NCBI GenBank assembly: GCA_916613615.1
Contig: OU744728.1
Location: forward strand, 32,069,950 to 32,133,949
Direction: 5' to 3'
Length of the DNA stretch: 64,000 nt
Source of the DNA: Steromphala cineraria
Lineage: Eukaryota; Mollusca; Gastropoda; Trochida; Trochidae
Positions 39,481 through 51,800 of the stretch are shown here, piece after piece. The notes beneath the pieces are model-generated. The model was given only the letters and a program-made list of their open reading frames with translations. It ran no database searches and was not told the origin of the DNA. The position numbers were made by a program, and so were the translations under genes. Numbering within the stretch: position 1 is the first letter of the stretch; every line of letters starts with the position of its first letter.

Positions 39481-42400
39481 ATTGATTTCAAGAAAGTGTT
39501 ATTTTGCACCTGGGGTCACCTCTAGGGTTGGGGTGCTTATATGGTTATGCAGTGTTTTCCAGGCATTTTGGACTAAAAATGTCAACTTGAATTTCTGATT
39601 AAAAACTAGCAGAAGTTGTTGCTAATGGTCCCCGGAACCAATACCGATTGACAGAAATTGATTTCAAGAAAGTGTTATTTTGCCCCTGGGGTCACCTCTA
39701 GGCGTGGGGTGCTTATAAGGTTATGCAGTGTTTTCGAGGCATTTTGGACTAGAAAGGTCAACTTCGAATTTCTGATTAAAAACTAGCAGAAGTTGTTGCT
39801 GATGGTCTCCGGAACCAATACCGATCGACAGAAATTGATTTCAAGAAAGTGTTATTTTGCCCCTGGGGTCACCCCTAGGGGTGGGGTGCTTATAAGTTTA
39901 TGCAGTGTTTTCCAGGCATTTTGGACTAAAAAGGTCAACTTCGAATTTCTGATTAAAAACTAGCAGAAGTTGTTGCTAATGGTCCCCAGAACCAATACCG
40001 ATCGACAGAAATTGATTTCAAGAAAGTGTTATTTTGCCCCTGGGGTCACCTCTAGGGGTGGGGTGCTTATAAGGTTATGCAGTGTTTTCCAGGCATTTTG
40101 GACTAAAAAGGTCAACTTCGAATTTCTGATTAAAAACTAGCAGAAGTTGTTGCTAATGGTCCCCTGAACAAATACCGATCGACAGAAATTGATTTCAAGA
40201 AAGTGTTATTTTGCCCCTGGGGTCACCTCTAGGGGTGTGGTGCTTGTATGTTTATGCAGTGTTTTCCAGGCATTTTGGATTAAAAAGGTCAACTTCGAAT
40301 TTCTGATTAAAAACTAGCAGAAGTTGTTGCTAATGGTCCCCGGAACCAATACCGATTGACAGAAATTGATTTCAAGAAAGTGTTATTTTGCCCCTGGGGT
40401 CACCTCTAGGCGTGGGGTGCTTATAAGGGTATGCAGTGTTTTCGAGGCATTTTGGACTAAAAAGGTCAACTTCGAATTTCTGATTAAAAACTAGCAGAAG
40501 TTGTTGCTAATGGTCACCGGAACCAATACCGATCGACAGAAATTGATTTCAAGAAAGTGTTATTTTGACCCTGGGGTCACCTCTAGGGGTGGGGTGCTTA
40601 TATGGTTATGCAGTGTTTTCCAGGCATTTTGGACTAAAAAGGTCAACTTCGAATTTCTGATTAAAACTAGCAGAAGTTGTTGCTAATGGTCCCCGGAACC
40701 AGTACCGATCGACAGAAATTGATTTCAAGAAAGTGTTATTTTGCCCCTGGGATCACCTCTAGGGGTGGGGTGCTTATTAGGTTATGCAGTGTTTTCCAGG
40801 CATTTTGGACTTAAAAGGTCAACTTCGAATTTCTGATTAAAAACTAGCAGAAGTTGTTGCTAATGGTCCCCTGGACAAATACCGATCGACAGAAATTGAT
40901 TTCAAGAAAGTGTTATTTTGCCCGTGGGGTCACCTCTAGGAGTGCGATGCTTATAAGGTTATGCAGTGTTTTCCAGGCATTTTGGACTAAAAAGGTCAAC
41001 TTCGAATTTCTGATTAAAAACTAGCAGAAGTTGTTGCTAATGGTCCCCGGAACCAAAACCGATTGACAGAAATTGATTTCAAGAAAGTGTTATTTTGCCC
41101 CTGGGGTCACCTCTTGGGTGGGGTGCTTATAAGGTTATGCAGTGTTTTCCAGTCATTTTGGACTAAAAAGGTCAACCTCGAATTTCTGATTAAAAACTAG
41201 CAGAAGTTGTTGCTTATGGTCCCCGGAACCAATACCGATCGACAGAAATTGATTTCAAGAAAGTGTTATTTTGCCCCTGGGGTCACCTCTAGGCGTGGGG
41301 TGCTTATAAGAGTATGCAGTGTTTTCGAGGCATTTTGGACTAAAAAGGTCAACTTCGAATTTCTGATTAAAAACTAGCAGAAGTTGTTGCTAATGGTCAC
41401 CGGAACCAATACCGATCGACAGAAATTGATTTCAAGAAAGTGTTATTTTGCCCGTGGGGTCACCTCTAGGAGTGGGATGCTTATAAGGTTATGCAGTGTT
41501 TTCCAGGCATTTTGGACTAAAAAGGTCAACTTCGAATTTCTGATTAAAAACTAGCAGAAGTTGTTGCTAATGGTCCCCGGAACCAATACCGATTGACAGA
41601 AATTGATTTCAAGAAAGTGTTATTTTGCCCCTGGGGTCACCTCTAGGGGTGGGGTGCTTATATGGTTATGCAGTGTTTTCCAGGCATTTTGGACTAAAAA
41701 TGTCAACTTCGAATTTCTGGTTAAAATCTAGCAGAAGTTGTTGCTAATTGTCCCCGGAACCAATACCGATCGACAGAAATTGATTTCAAGAAAGTGTTAT
41801 TTTGCCCCTGGGATCACCTCTAGGGGTGGGGTGCTTATTAGGTTATGCAGTGTTTTCCAGGCATTTTGGACTAAAAAGGTCAACCTCAAATTTCTGATTA
41901 AAAACTAGCAGAAGTTGTTGCTAATGGTCCCCGGAACCAATACCGATCGACAGAAATTGATTTCAAGAAAGTGTTATTTTGCCCCTGGGGTCACTTCTAG
42001 GGGTGGGGTGCTTATAAGTTTATGCAGTGTTTTCCAGGCATTTTGGACTAAAAAGGTCAACTTCGAATTTCTGATTAAAAACTAGCAGAAGTTGTTGCTA
42101 ATGGTCCCCTGGACAAATACCGATCGACAGAAATTGATTTCAAGAAAGTGTTATTTTGCCCGTGGGGTCACCTCTAGGAGTGGGATGCTTATAAGGTTAT
42201 GCAGTGTTTTCCAGGCATTTTGGACTAAAAAGGTCAACTTCGAATTTCTGATTAAAAACTAGCAGAAGTTGTTGCTAATGGTCCCCGGAACCAATACCGA
42301 TTGACAGAAATTGATTTCAAGAAAGTGTTATTTTGCCCCTGGGGTCACCTCTAGGGGTGGGGTGCTTATATGGTTATGCAGTGTTTTCCAGGCATTTTGG

Positions 42401-43390
42401 ACTAAAAATGTCAACTTGAATTTCTGATTAAAAACTAGCAGAAGTTGTTGCTAATGGTCCCCGGAACCAATACCGATTGACAGAAATTGATTTCAAGAAA
42501 GTGTTATTTTGCCCCTGGGGTCACCTCTAGGCGTGGGGTGCTTATAAGGTTATGCAGTGTTTTCGAGGCATTTTGGACTAGAAAGGTCAACTTCGAATTT
42601 CTGATTAAAAACTAGCAGAAGTTGTTGCTGATGGTCTCCGGAACCAATACCGATCGACAGAAATTGATTTCAAGAAAGTGTTATTTTGCCCCTGGGGTCA
42701 CCCCTAGGGGTGGGGTGCTTATAAGTTTATGCAGTGTTTTCCAGGCATTTTGGACTAAAAAGGTCAACTTCGAATTTCTGATTAAAAACTAGCAGAAGTT
42801 GTTGCTAATGGTCCCCAGAACCAATACCGATCGACAGAAATTGATTTCAAGAAAGTGTTATTTTGCCCCTGGGGTCACCTCTAGGGGTGGGGTGCTTATA
42901 AGGTTATGCAGTGTTTTCCAGGCATTTTGGACTAAAAAGGTCAACTTCGAATTTCTGATTAAAAACTAGCAGAAGTTGTTGCTAATGGTCCCCTGAACAA
43001 ATACCGATCGACAGAAATTGATTTCAAGAAAGTGTTATTTTGCCCCTGGGGTCACCTCTAGGGGTGTGGTGCTTATATGTTTATGCAGTGTTTTCCAGGC
43101 ATTTTGGATTAAAAAGGTCAACTTCGAATTTCTGATTAAAAACTAGCAGAAGTTGTTGCTAATGGTCCCCGGAACCAATACCGATTGACAGAAATTGATT
43201 TCAAGAAAGTGTTATTTTGCCCCTGGGGTCACCTCTAGGCGTGGGGTGCTTATAAGGGTATGCAGTGTTTTCGAGGCATTTTGGACTAAAAAGGTCAACT
43301 TCGAATTTCTGATTAAAAACTAGCAGAAGTTGTTGCTAATGGTCACCGGAACCAATACCGATCGACAGAAATTGATTTCAAGAAAGTGTT
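36670..43390 (+). repeat. 2,829-bp (16-monomer) higher-order repeat, about 2.4 copies
   Basis: CAACTTGAATTT (one base short) has AACTTGA at 36755, 39584 and 42413, and GCTAATTGTCC is at 38914 and 41743, all 2,829 bp apart (16 x 177 less 3). Copies lie at about 36.67-39.50, 39.50-42.33 and 42.33-43.39 kb; the last is cut short. Copies 2 and 3 share GGACTAGAAAGG, GCTGATGGTCTCC and GGATTAAAAAGG, which copy 1 lacks, so they are the more recent pair. A three-monomer (531-bp) relationship follows at 43.23-43.8 kb. Confidence 0.87.
37041..37054. other. Perfect 14-bp palindrome CACCCCTAGGGGTG, six copies in subdomain C
   Basis: The usual CACCTCTAGGGGTG is a near-palindrome with one unpaired base couple. 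A T to C change at its fourth base makes it perfect. Perfect copies are at 37041, 39870, 42699, 44385, 46860 and 48276 (start positions). Spacings are 2,829, 2,829, 1,686, 2,475 and 1,416 bp, so the form was spread by HOR amplification. The flanking GGGGT and GGGGTG could extend a cruciform or hairpin. No function is shown. Confidence 0.9.
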
Positions 43391-43850
43391 ATTTTGCCCC
43401 TGGGGTCACCTCTAGGGGTGGGGTGCTTATAAGGTTATGCAGTGTTTTCCAGGCATTTTGGACTAAAAAGGTCAACTTCGAATTTCTGATTAAAAACTAG
43501 CAGAAGTTGTTGCTAATGGTCCCCTGAACAAATACCGATCGACAGAAATTGATTTCAAGAAAGTGTTATTTTGCCCCTGGGGTCACCTCTAGGGGTGAGG
43601 TGCTGATATGTTTATGCAGTGTTTTCCAGGCATTTTGGACTAAAAAGGTCAACTTCGAATTTCTGATTAAAAACTAGCAGAAGTTGTTGCTAATGGTCCC
43701 CGGAACCAATACCGATTGACAGAAATTGATTTCAAGAAAGTGTTATTTTGCCCCTGGGGTCACCTCTAGGCGTGGGGTGCTTATAAGGGTATGCAGTGTT
43801 TTCGAGGCATTTTGGACTAAAAAGGTCAACTTCGAATTTCTGATTAAAAA

Positions 43851-44120
43851 CTAGCAGAAGTTGTTGCTAATGGTCACCGGAACCAATAACGATCGACAGA
43901 AATTGATTTCAAGAAAGTGTTATTTTGACCCTGGGGTCACCTCTAGGGGTGGGGTGCTTACATGGTTATGCAGTGTTTTCCAGTCATTTTGGACTAAAAA
44001 GGTCAAGAAAGTGTTATTTTGCCCCTGGGGTCACCTCTAGGGGTGGGGTGCTTATATGGTTATGCAGTGTTTTCCAGGCATTTTGGACTAAAAAGGTCAA
44101 CTTGAATTTCTGATTAAAAA
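43851..44120 (+). repeat. Internally deleted monomer (83-bp deletion across a monomer junction)
   Basis: Two monomer starts are 270 bp apart instead of 354. The sequence reads AAAAAGGTCAAGAAAGTG at 43996-44013, joining GGTCAA (near the end of one monomer) to the CAAGAAAGTG of the next. The lost 83 bp include the A-rich monomer end and the first third of the next monomer. TCAA at 44003-44006 is present at both ends of the lost segment, so it is a 4-bp microhomology junction. The remaining missing base is a separate deletion (CAACTTGAAT). This is the only large break in monomer phase that I saw. Confidence 0.92.
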
Positions 44121-47100
44121 CTAGCAGAAGTTGTTGCTAATGGTCCCCGGAACCAATACCGATTGACAGAAATTGATTTCAAGAAAGTGTTATTTTGCCC
44201 CTGGGGTCACCTCTAGGCGTGGGGTGCTTATAAGGTTATGCAGTGTTTTCGAGGCATTTTGGACTAAAAAGGTCAACTTCGAATTTCTGATTAAAAACTA
44301 GCAGAAGTTGTTGCTAATGGTCCCCGGAACCAATACCGATCGACAGAAATTAATTTCAAGAAAGTGTTATTTTGCCCCTGGGGTCACCCCTAGGGGTGGG
44401 GTGCTTATAAGTTTATGCAGTGTTTTCCAGGCATTTTGGACTAAAAAGGTCAACTTCGAATTTCTGATTAAAAACTAGCAGAAGTTGTTGCTAATGGTCC
44501 CCAGAACCAATACCGATCGACAGAAATTGATTTCAAGAAAGTGTTATTTTGCCCCTGGGGTCACCTCTAGGGGTGGGGTGCTTATAAGGTTATGCAGTGT
44601 TTTCCAGGCATTTTGGACTAAAAAGGTCAACTTCGAATTTCTGATTAAAAACTAGCAGAAGTTGTTGCTAATGGTCCCCTGAACAAATACCGATCGACAG
44701 AAATTGATTTCAAGAAAGTGTTATTTTGCCCCTGGGGTCACCTCTAGGGGTGTGGTGCTGATGTGTTTATGCAGTGTTTTCCAGGCATTTTGGACTAAAA
44801 AGGTCAACTTCGAATTTCTGATTAAAAACTAGCAGAAGTTGTTGCTAATGGTCCCCGGAACCAATACCGATTGACAGAAATTGATTTCAAGAAAGTGTTA
44901 TTTTGCCCCTGGGGTCACCTCTAGGCGTGGGGTGCTTATAAGGGTATGCAGTGTTTTCGAGGCATTTTGGACTAAAAAGGTCAACTTCGAATTTCTGATT
45001 AAAAACTAGCAGAAGTTGTTGCTAATGGTCACCGGAACCAATACCGATCGACAGAAATTGATTTCAAGAAAGTGTTATTTTGACCCTGGGGTCACCTCTA
45101 GGGGTGGGGTGCTTATATGGTTATGCAGTGTTTTCCAGGCATTTTGGACTAAAAAGGTCAACTTCGAATTTCTGATTAAAACTAGCAGAAGTTGTTGCTA
45201 ATGGTCCCCGGAACCAGTACCGATCGACAGAAATTGATTTCAAGAAAGTGTTATTTTGCCCCTGGGATCACCTCTAGGGGTGGGGTGCTTATTAGGTTAT
45301 GCAGTGTTTTCCAGGCATTTTGGACTAAAAAGGTCAACTTCGAATTTCTGATTAAAAACTAGCAGAAGTTGTTGCTAATGGTCCCCTGGACAAATACCGA
45401 TCGACAGAAATTGATTTCAAGAAAGTGTTATTTTGCCCGTGGGGTCACCTCTAGGAGTGCGATGCTTATAAGGTTATGCAGTGTTTTCCAGGCATTTTGG
45501 ACTAAAAAGGTCAACTTCGAATTTCTGATTAAAAACTAGCAGAAGTTGTTGCTAATGGTCCCCGGAACCAATACCGATTGACAGAAATTGATTTCAAGAA
45601 AGTGTTATTTTGCCCCTGGGGTCACCTCTTGGGTGGGGTGCTTATAAGGTTATGCAGTGTTTTCCAGTCATTTTGGACTAAAAAGGTCAACCTCGAATTT
45701 CTGATTAAAAACTAGCAGAAGTTGTTGCTTATGGTCCCCGGAACCAATACCGATCGACAGAAATTGATTTCAAGAAAGTGATATTTTGCCCCTGGGGTCA
45801 CCTCTAGGGGTGGGGTGCTTATAAGGTTATGCAGTGTTTTCCAGGCATTTTGGACTAAAAAGGTCAACTTCGAATTTCTGATTAAAAACTAGCAGAAGTT
45901 GTTGCTAATGGTCCCCGGAACCAGTAACGATCGACAGAAATTGATTTCAAGAAAGTGTTATTTTGCCCCTGGGATCACCTCTAGGGGTGGGGTGCTTATT
46001 AGGTTATGCAGTGTTTTCCAGGCATTTTGGACTAAAAAGGTCAACCTCAAATTTCTGATTAAAAACTAGCAGAAGTTGTTGCTAATGGTCCCCGGAACCA
46101 ATACCGATCGACAGAAATTGATTTCAAGAAAGTGTTATTTTGCCCCTGGGGTCACTTCTAGGGGTGGGGTGCTTATAAGTTTATGCAGTGTTTTCCAGGC
46201 ATTTTGGACTAAAAAGGTCAACTTCGAATTTCTGATTAAAAACTAGCAGAAGTTGTTGCTAATGGTCCCCTGGACAAATACCGATCGACAGAAATTGATT
46301 TCAAGAAAGTGTTATTTTGCCCGTGGGGTCACCTCTAGGAGTGGGATGCTTATAAGGTTATGCAGTGTTTTCCAGGCATTTTGGACTAAAAAGGTCAACT
46401 TCGAATTTCTGATTAAAAACTAGCAGAAGTTGTTGCTAATGGTCCCCGGAACCAATACCGATTGACAGAAATTGATTTCAAGAAAGTGTTATTTTGCCCC
46501 TGGGGTCACCTCTAGGGGTGGGGTGCTTATATGGTTATGCAGTGTTTTCCAGGCATTTTGGACTAAAAATGTCAACTTGAATTTCTGATTAAAAACTAGC
46601 AGAAGTTGTTGCTAATGGTCCCCGGAACCAATACCGACTGACAGAAATTGATTTCAAGAAAGTGTTATTTTGCCCCTGGGGTCACCTCTAGGCGTGGGGT
46701 GCTTATAAGGTTATGCAGTGTTTTCGAGGCATTTTGGACTAAAAAGGTCAACTTCGAATTTCTGATTAAAAACTAGCAGAAGTTGTTGCTAATGGTCCCC
46801 GGAACCAATACCGATCGACAGAAATTGATTTCAAGAAAGTGTTATTTTGCCCCTGGGGTCACCCCTAGGGGTGGGGTGCTTATAAGTTTATGCAGTGTTT
46901 TCCAGGCATTTTGGACTAAAAAGGTCAACTTCGAATTTGTGATTAAAAACTAGCAGAAGTTGTTGCTAATGGTCCCCATAACCAATACCGATCGACAGAA
47001 ATTGATTTCAAGAAAGTGTTATTTTGCCCCTGGGGTCACCTCTAGGGGTGGGGTGCTTATAAGGTTATGCAGTGTTTTCCAGGCATTTTGGACTAAAAAG

Positions 47101-48870
47101 GTCAACTTCGAATTTCTGATTAAAAACTAGCAGAAGTTGTTGCTAATGGTCCCCTGAACAAATACCGATCGACAGAAATTGATTTCAAGAAAGTGTTATT
47201 TTGCCCCTGGGGTCACCTCTAGGGGTGTGGTGCTTATATGTTTATGCAGTGTTTTCCAGGCATTTTGGACTAAAAAGGTCAACTTCGAATTTCTGATTAA
47301 AAACTAGCAGAAGTTGTTGCTAATGGTCCCCGGAACCAATACCGATTGACAGAAATTGATTTCAAGAAAGTGTTATTTTGCCCCTGGGGTCACCTCTAGG
47401 CGTGGGGTGCTTATAAGGGTATGCAGTGTTTTCGAGGCATTTTGGACTAAAAAGGTCAACTTCGAATTTCTGATTAAAAACTAGCAGAAGTTGTTGCTAA
47501 TGGTCACCGGAACCAATACCGATCGACAGAAATTGATTTCAAGAAAGTGTTATTTTGCCCCTGGGGTCACCTCTAGGGGTGGGGTGCTTATATGGTTATG
47601 CAGTGTTTTCCAGGCATTTTGGACTAAAAAGGTCAACTTCGAATTTCTGATTAAAAACTAGCAGAAGTTGTTGCTAATGGTCCCCGGAACCAATACCAAT
47701 CGACAGAAATTGATTTCAAGAAATTGTTATTTTGCCCCTGGGGTCACCTCTAGGGGTGGGGTGCTTATAAGGTTATGCAGTGTTTTCCAGGCATTTTGGA
47801 CTAAAAAGGTCAACTTCGAATTTCTGATTAAAAACTAGCAGAAGTTGTTGCTAATGGTCCCCTGAACAAACACCGATCGACAGAAATTGATTTCAAGAAA
47901 GTGTTATTTTGCCCCTGGGGTCACCTCTAGGGATGTGGTGCTTATATGGTTATGCAGTGTTTTCCAGGCATTTTGGACTAAAAAGGTCAACTTCGAATTT
48001 CTGATTAAAAACTAGCAGGAGTTTTTGCTAATGGTCCCCGGAACCAATACCGATTGACAGAAATTGATTTCAAGAAAGTGTTATTTTGCCCCTGGGGTCA
48101 CCTCTAGGCGTGGGGTGCTTATAAGGTTATGCATTGTTTTCGAGGCATTTTGGACTAAAAAGGTCAACTTCGAATTTCTGATTTAAAACTAGCAGAAGTT
48201 GTTGCTAATGGTCACCGGAACCAATACCGATCGACAGAAATTGATTTCAAGAAATTGTTATTTTGCCCCTGGGGTCACCCCTAGGGGTGGGGTGCTTTTA
48301 AGTTTATGCAGTGTTTTCCAGGCATTTTGGACTAAAAAGGTCAACTTCGAATTTCTGATTAAAAACTAGCAGAAGTTGTTGCTAATGGTCCCCGGAACCA
48401 ATACCGATCGACAGAAATTGATTTCAAGAAAGTGTTATTTTGCCCCTGGGATCACCTCTAGGGGTGGGGTGCTTCTTAGGTTATGCAGTGTTTTCCAGGC
48501 ATTTTGGACTAAAAAGGTCAACTTCGAAATTCTGATTAAAAACTAGCAGAAGTTGTTGCTAATGGTCCCCTGAACAAATACCGATCGACAGAAATTGATT
48601 TCAAGAAAGTGTTATTTTGCCCCTGGGGTCACCTCTAGGGGTGGGGTGCTTATAAGGTTATGCAGTGTTTTCCAGGCATTTTGGACTAAAAAGGTCAACT
48701 TCGAATTTCTGATTAAAAACTAGCAGAAGTTGTTGCTAATGGTCCCCTGAACAAATACCGATCGACAGAAATTGATTTCAAGAAAGTGTTATTTTGCCCC
48801 TGGGGTCACCTCTAGGGGCGGGGTGCTTATAAGGTTATGCAGTGTTTTCCAGGCATTTTGGACTAAAAAG
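44000..48870 (+). repeat. Rearranged continuation of subdomain C
   Basis: After the 83-bp deletion the C-type monomers continue in altered order. CAACTTGAAT marks are at about 44.10 and 46.57 kb (2,475 bp, 14 monomers). The block at 45.0-46.6 kb contains the same CTTATTAGG, CTAGGAGTG and CCTCTTGGGTGGGG monomers as 37.7-39.5 kb. From about 47.6 kb the HOR order is lost and monomers show more private changes, such as CAGGAGTTTTTGC near 48.02 kb, up to the start of the 4,948-bp units. No other content is visible. Confidence 0.7.
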
Positions 48871-51800
48871 GTCAACATCGAATTTCTGATTAAAAACTAG
48901 CAGAAGTTGTTGCTAATAGTCCCCTGAACCAATACCGATCGACAGAAATTGATTTCAAGAAAGTTTTATTTTGCCCCTGGGGTCACCTCTAGGGGTGGGG
49001 TGCTTATAAGGTTATGCAGTGTTTTCCAGGCATTTTGGACTAAAAAGGTCAACTTCCCATTTCTGATTAAAAACGAGCAGAAGTTGTTGCTAATGGTCCC
49101 CTGAACAAATACCGATCGACAGAAATTGATTTCAAGAAAGTGTTATTTTGCCCCTGGGGTCACCTCTAGGGGTGGAGTGCTTATAAGGTTATGCTGTGTT
49201 TTCCAGTCATTTTGGACTAAAAAGGTTAACTTCGAATTTCTGATTAAAAACTAGCAGAAGTTGTTGCTAATGGTCCCCGGAACCAGTACCGATCGACAGA
49301 AATTGATTTCAAGAAAGTGTTATTTTGCCCCTGGGGTCACCTCTAGGGGTGCGGTGCTTATTAGGTTATGCAGTGTTTTCCAGGCATTTTGGACTAAAAA
49401 GGTCAACTTCGAATTTCTTATTAAAAACTAGCAGAAGTTGTTGCTAATGGTCCCCGGAACCAGTACCAATCGACAGAAATTGATTTCAAGAAAGTGTTAT
49501 TTTGCCCCTGGGGTCACCTCTAGGGGTGGGGTGCTTATAAGGTTATGCAGTGTTTTCCAGGCATTTTGGACTAAAAAGGTCAACCTCCAATTTCTGATTA
49601 AAAACTAGCAGAAGTTGTTGCTAATGGTTCCCGGAACCAATACCGATCGACAGAAATTGATTTCAAGAAAGTGTTATTTTGCCCCTGGGGTCACCTCTTG
49701 GGTTGGGGTGCTTATAAGGTTATGCAGTGTTTTCCAGGCATTTTGGACTAAAAAGGTCAACCTCGAATTTCTGATTAAAAACTAGCAGAAGTTGTTGCTA
49801 ATGGTCCCCGGAACCAGTACCGATCGACAGATATTGATTTCTAGAAAGTGTTATTTTGCCCCTGGGGTCACCTCTAGGGGTGGGGTGCTTATTAGGTTAT
49901 GCAGTGTTTTCCAGGCATTTTGGACTAAAAAGGTCAACTTCGAATTTGTTATTAAAAACTAGCAGAAGTTGTTGCTAATGGTTCCCGGAACCAATACCGT
50001 TCGACAGAAATTGATTTCAAGAAAGTGTTATTTTGCCCCTGGGGTCACCTCTAGGGGTGGGGTGCTTATAAGGTTATGCAGTGTTTTCCAGGCATTTTGG
50101 ACTAAAAAGGTCAACCTCGAATTTCTGATTAAAAACTAGCAGAAGTTGTTGCTAATGGTCCCCGGAACCAAAACCGATCGACAGAATTTGATTTCAAGAA
50201 AGTGTTATTTTGCCCCTGGGGTCACTTCTAGGGGTGGGGTGCTTATAAGGTTATGCAGTGTTTTCCAGGCATTTTGGACTAAAAAGGTCAACTTCGAATT
50301 TCTGATTAAAAAGTAGCAGAAGTTGTTGCTAATGGTCCCCGGAACCAGTACCGATCGACAGAAATTGATTTCAAGAAAGTGTTATTTTGCCCCTGGGGTC
50401 ACCTCTAGGGGTGGGGTGCTTATTAGGTTATGCAGTGTTTTCCAGGCATTTTTGACTAAAAAGGTCAACTTCGAATTTCTGATTAAAAACTAGCAGAAGT
50501 TGTTGCTAATGGTCCCCGGAACCAATACCGATCGATAGAAATTGATTTCAAGAAAGTGTTATTTTGCCCCTGGGATCACCTCTAGGGGTGGGGTGCTTAT
50601 TAGGTTATGCAGTGTTTTCCAGGCATTTTGGACTAAAAAGGTCAACTTCGAAATTCTGATTAAAAACTAGCAGAAGTTGTTGCTAATGGTCCCCTGAACA
50701 AATACCGATCGACAGAAATTGATTTCAAGAAAGTGTTATTTTGCCCCTGGGGTCACCTCTAGGGGTGGGGTGCTTATAAGGTTATGCAGTGTTTTCCAGA
50801 CATTTTGGACTAAAAAGGTCAACTTCGAATTTATCATTAAAAACTAGCAGAAGTTGTTGCTAATGGTCCCCTGAACAAATACCGATCGACAGAAATTTAT
50901 TTCAAGAAAGTGTTATTTTGCCCCTGGGGTCACCACTAGGGGCGGGGTGCTTATAAGGTTATGCAGTGTTTTCCAGGCATTTTGGACTAAAAAGGCCAAC
51001 ATCGAATTTCTGATTAAAAACTAGCAGAAGTTGTTGCTAATGGTCCCCGGAACCAATACCGATCGACAGAAATTGATTTCAAGAAAGTGTTATTTTGCCC
51101 CTGGGGTCACCTCTAGGGGTGGGGTGCGTATAAGGTTATGCAGTGTTTTCCAGGCATTTTGGACTAAAAAGGTCAACTTCGAATTTCTGATTAAAAACTA
51201 GCAGAAGTTGTTGCTAATGGTCCCCTGAACAAATACAGATCGACAGAAATTGATTTCAAGAAAGTGTTATTTTGCCCCTGGGGTCACCTCTAGGGGTGGG
51301 GTGCTTATAAGGTTATGCAGTGTTTTCCAGGCATTTTGGACTAAAAAGGTCAACCTCGAATTTCTGATTAAAAACTAGCAGAAGTTGTTGCTAATGGTCC
51401 CCGGAACCAATACCGATCGATAGAAATTGATTTCAAGAAAGTGTTATTTTGCCCCTGGGGTCACCTCTAGGGGTGGGGTGCTTATAAGGTTATGCAGTGT
51501 TTTCCAGGCATTTTGGACTAAAAAGGTCAACTTCGAATTTCTGAGTAAAAACTAGCAGAAGTTGTTGCTAATGGTCCCCGGAACCAGTACCGATCGACAG
51601 AAATTGATTTCAAGAAAGTGTTATTTTGCCCCTGGGGTCACCTCTAGGGGTGGGGTGCTTATAAGGTTATGCAGTGTTTTCCAGGCATTTTGAACTAAAA
51701 GGTCAACCTCCAATTTCTGATTAAAAACTAGCAGAAGTTGTTGCTAATGGTTCCCGGAACCAATACCGATCGACAGAAATTGATTTCAAGAAAGTGTTAT

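Larger units (their letters stand above)
32530..48870 (+). repeat. Array subdomain C (no 171-bp monomers, 16-monomer HOR)
   Basis: Diagnostic variants are CGATTGACAG, TTGCCCGTGGGG with CTAGGAGTG, CTAGGCGTGGGG with TTTTCGAGGC, CCTCTTGGGTGGGG (3 bp short), CCCTGGACAAATACC, GGGATCACC with CTTATTAGG, and CACCCCTAGGGGTG. Nearly all monomers have GAAAGTG rather than GAAATTG and none has the 6-bp deletion. Its marker set differs from that of subdomain B, so it was amplified from other founder monomers. The first kilobase or so is transitional. No non-satellite sequence was seen. Confidence 0.75.
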
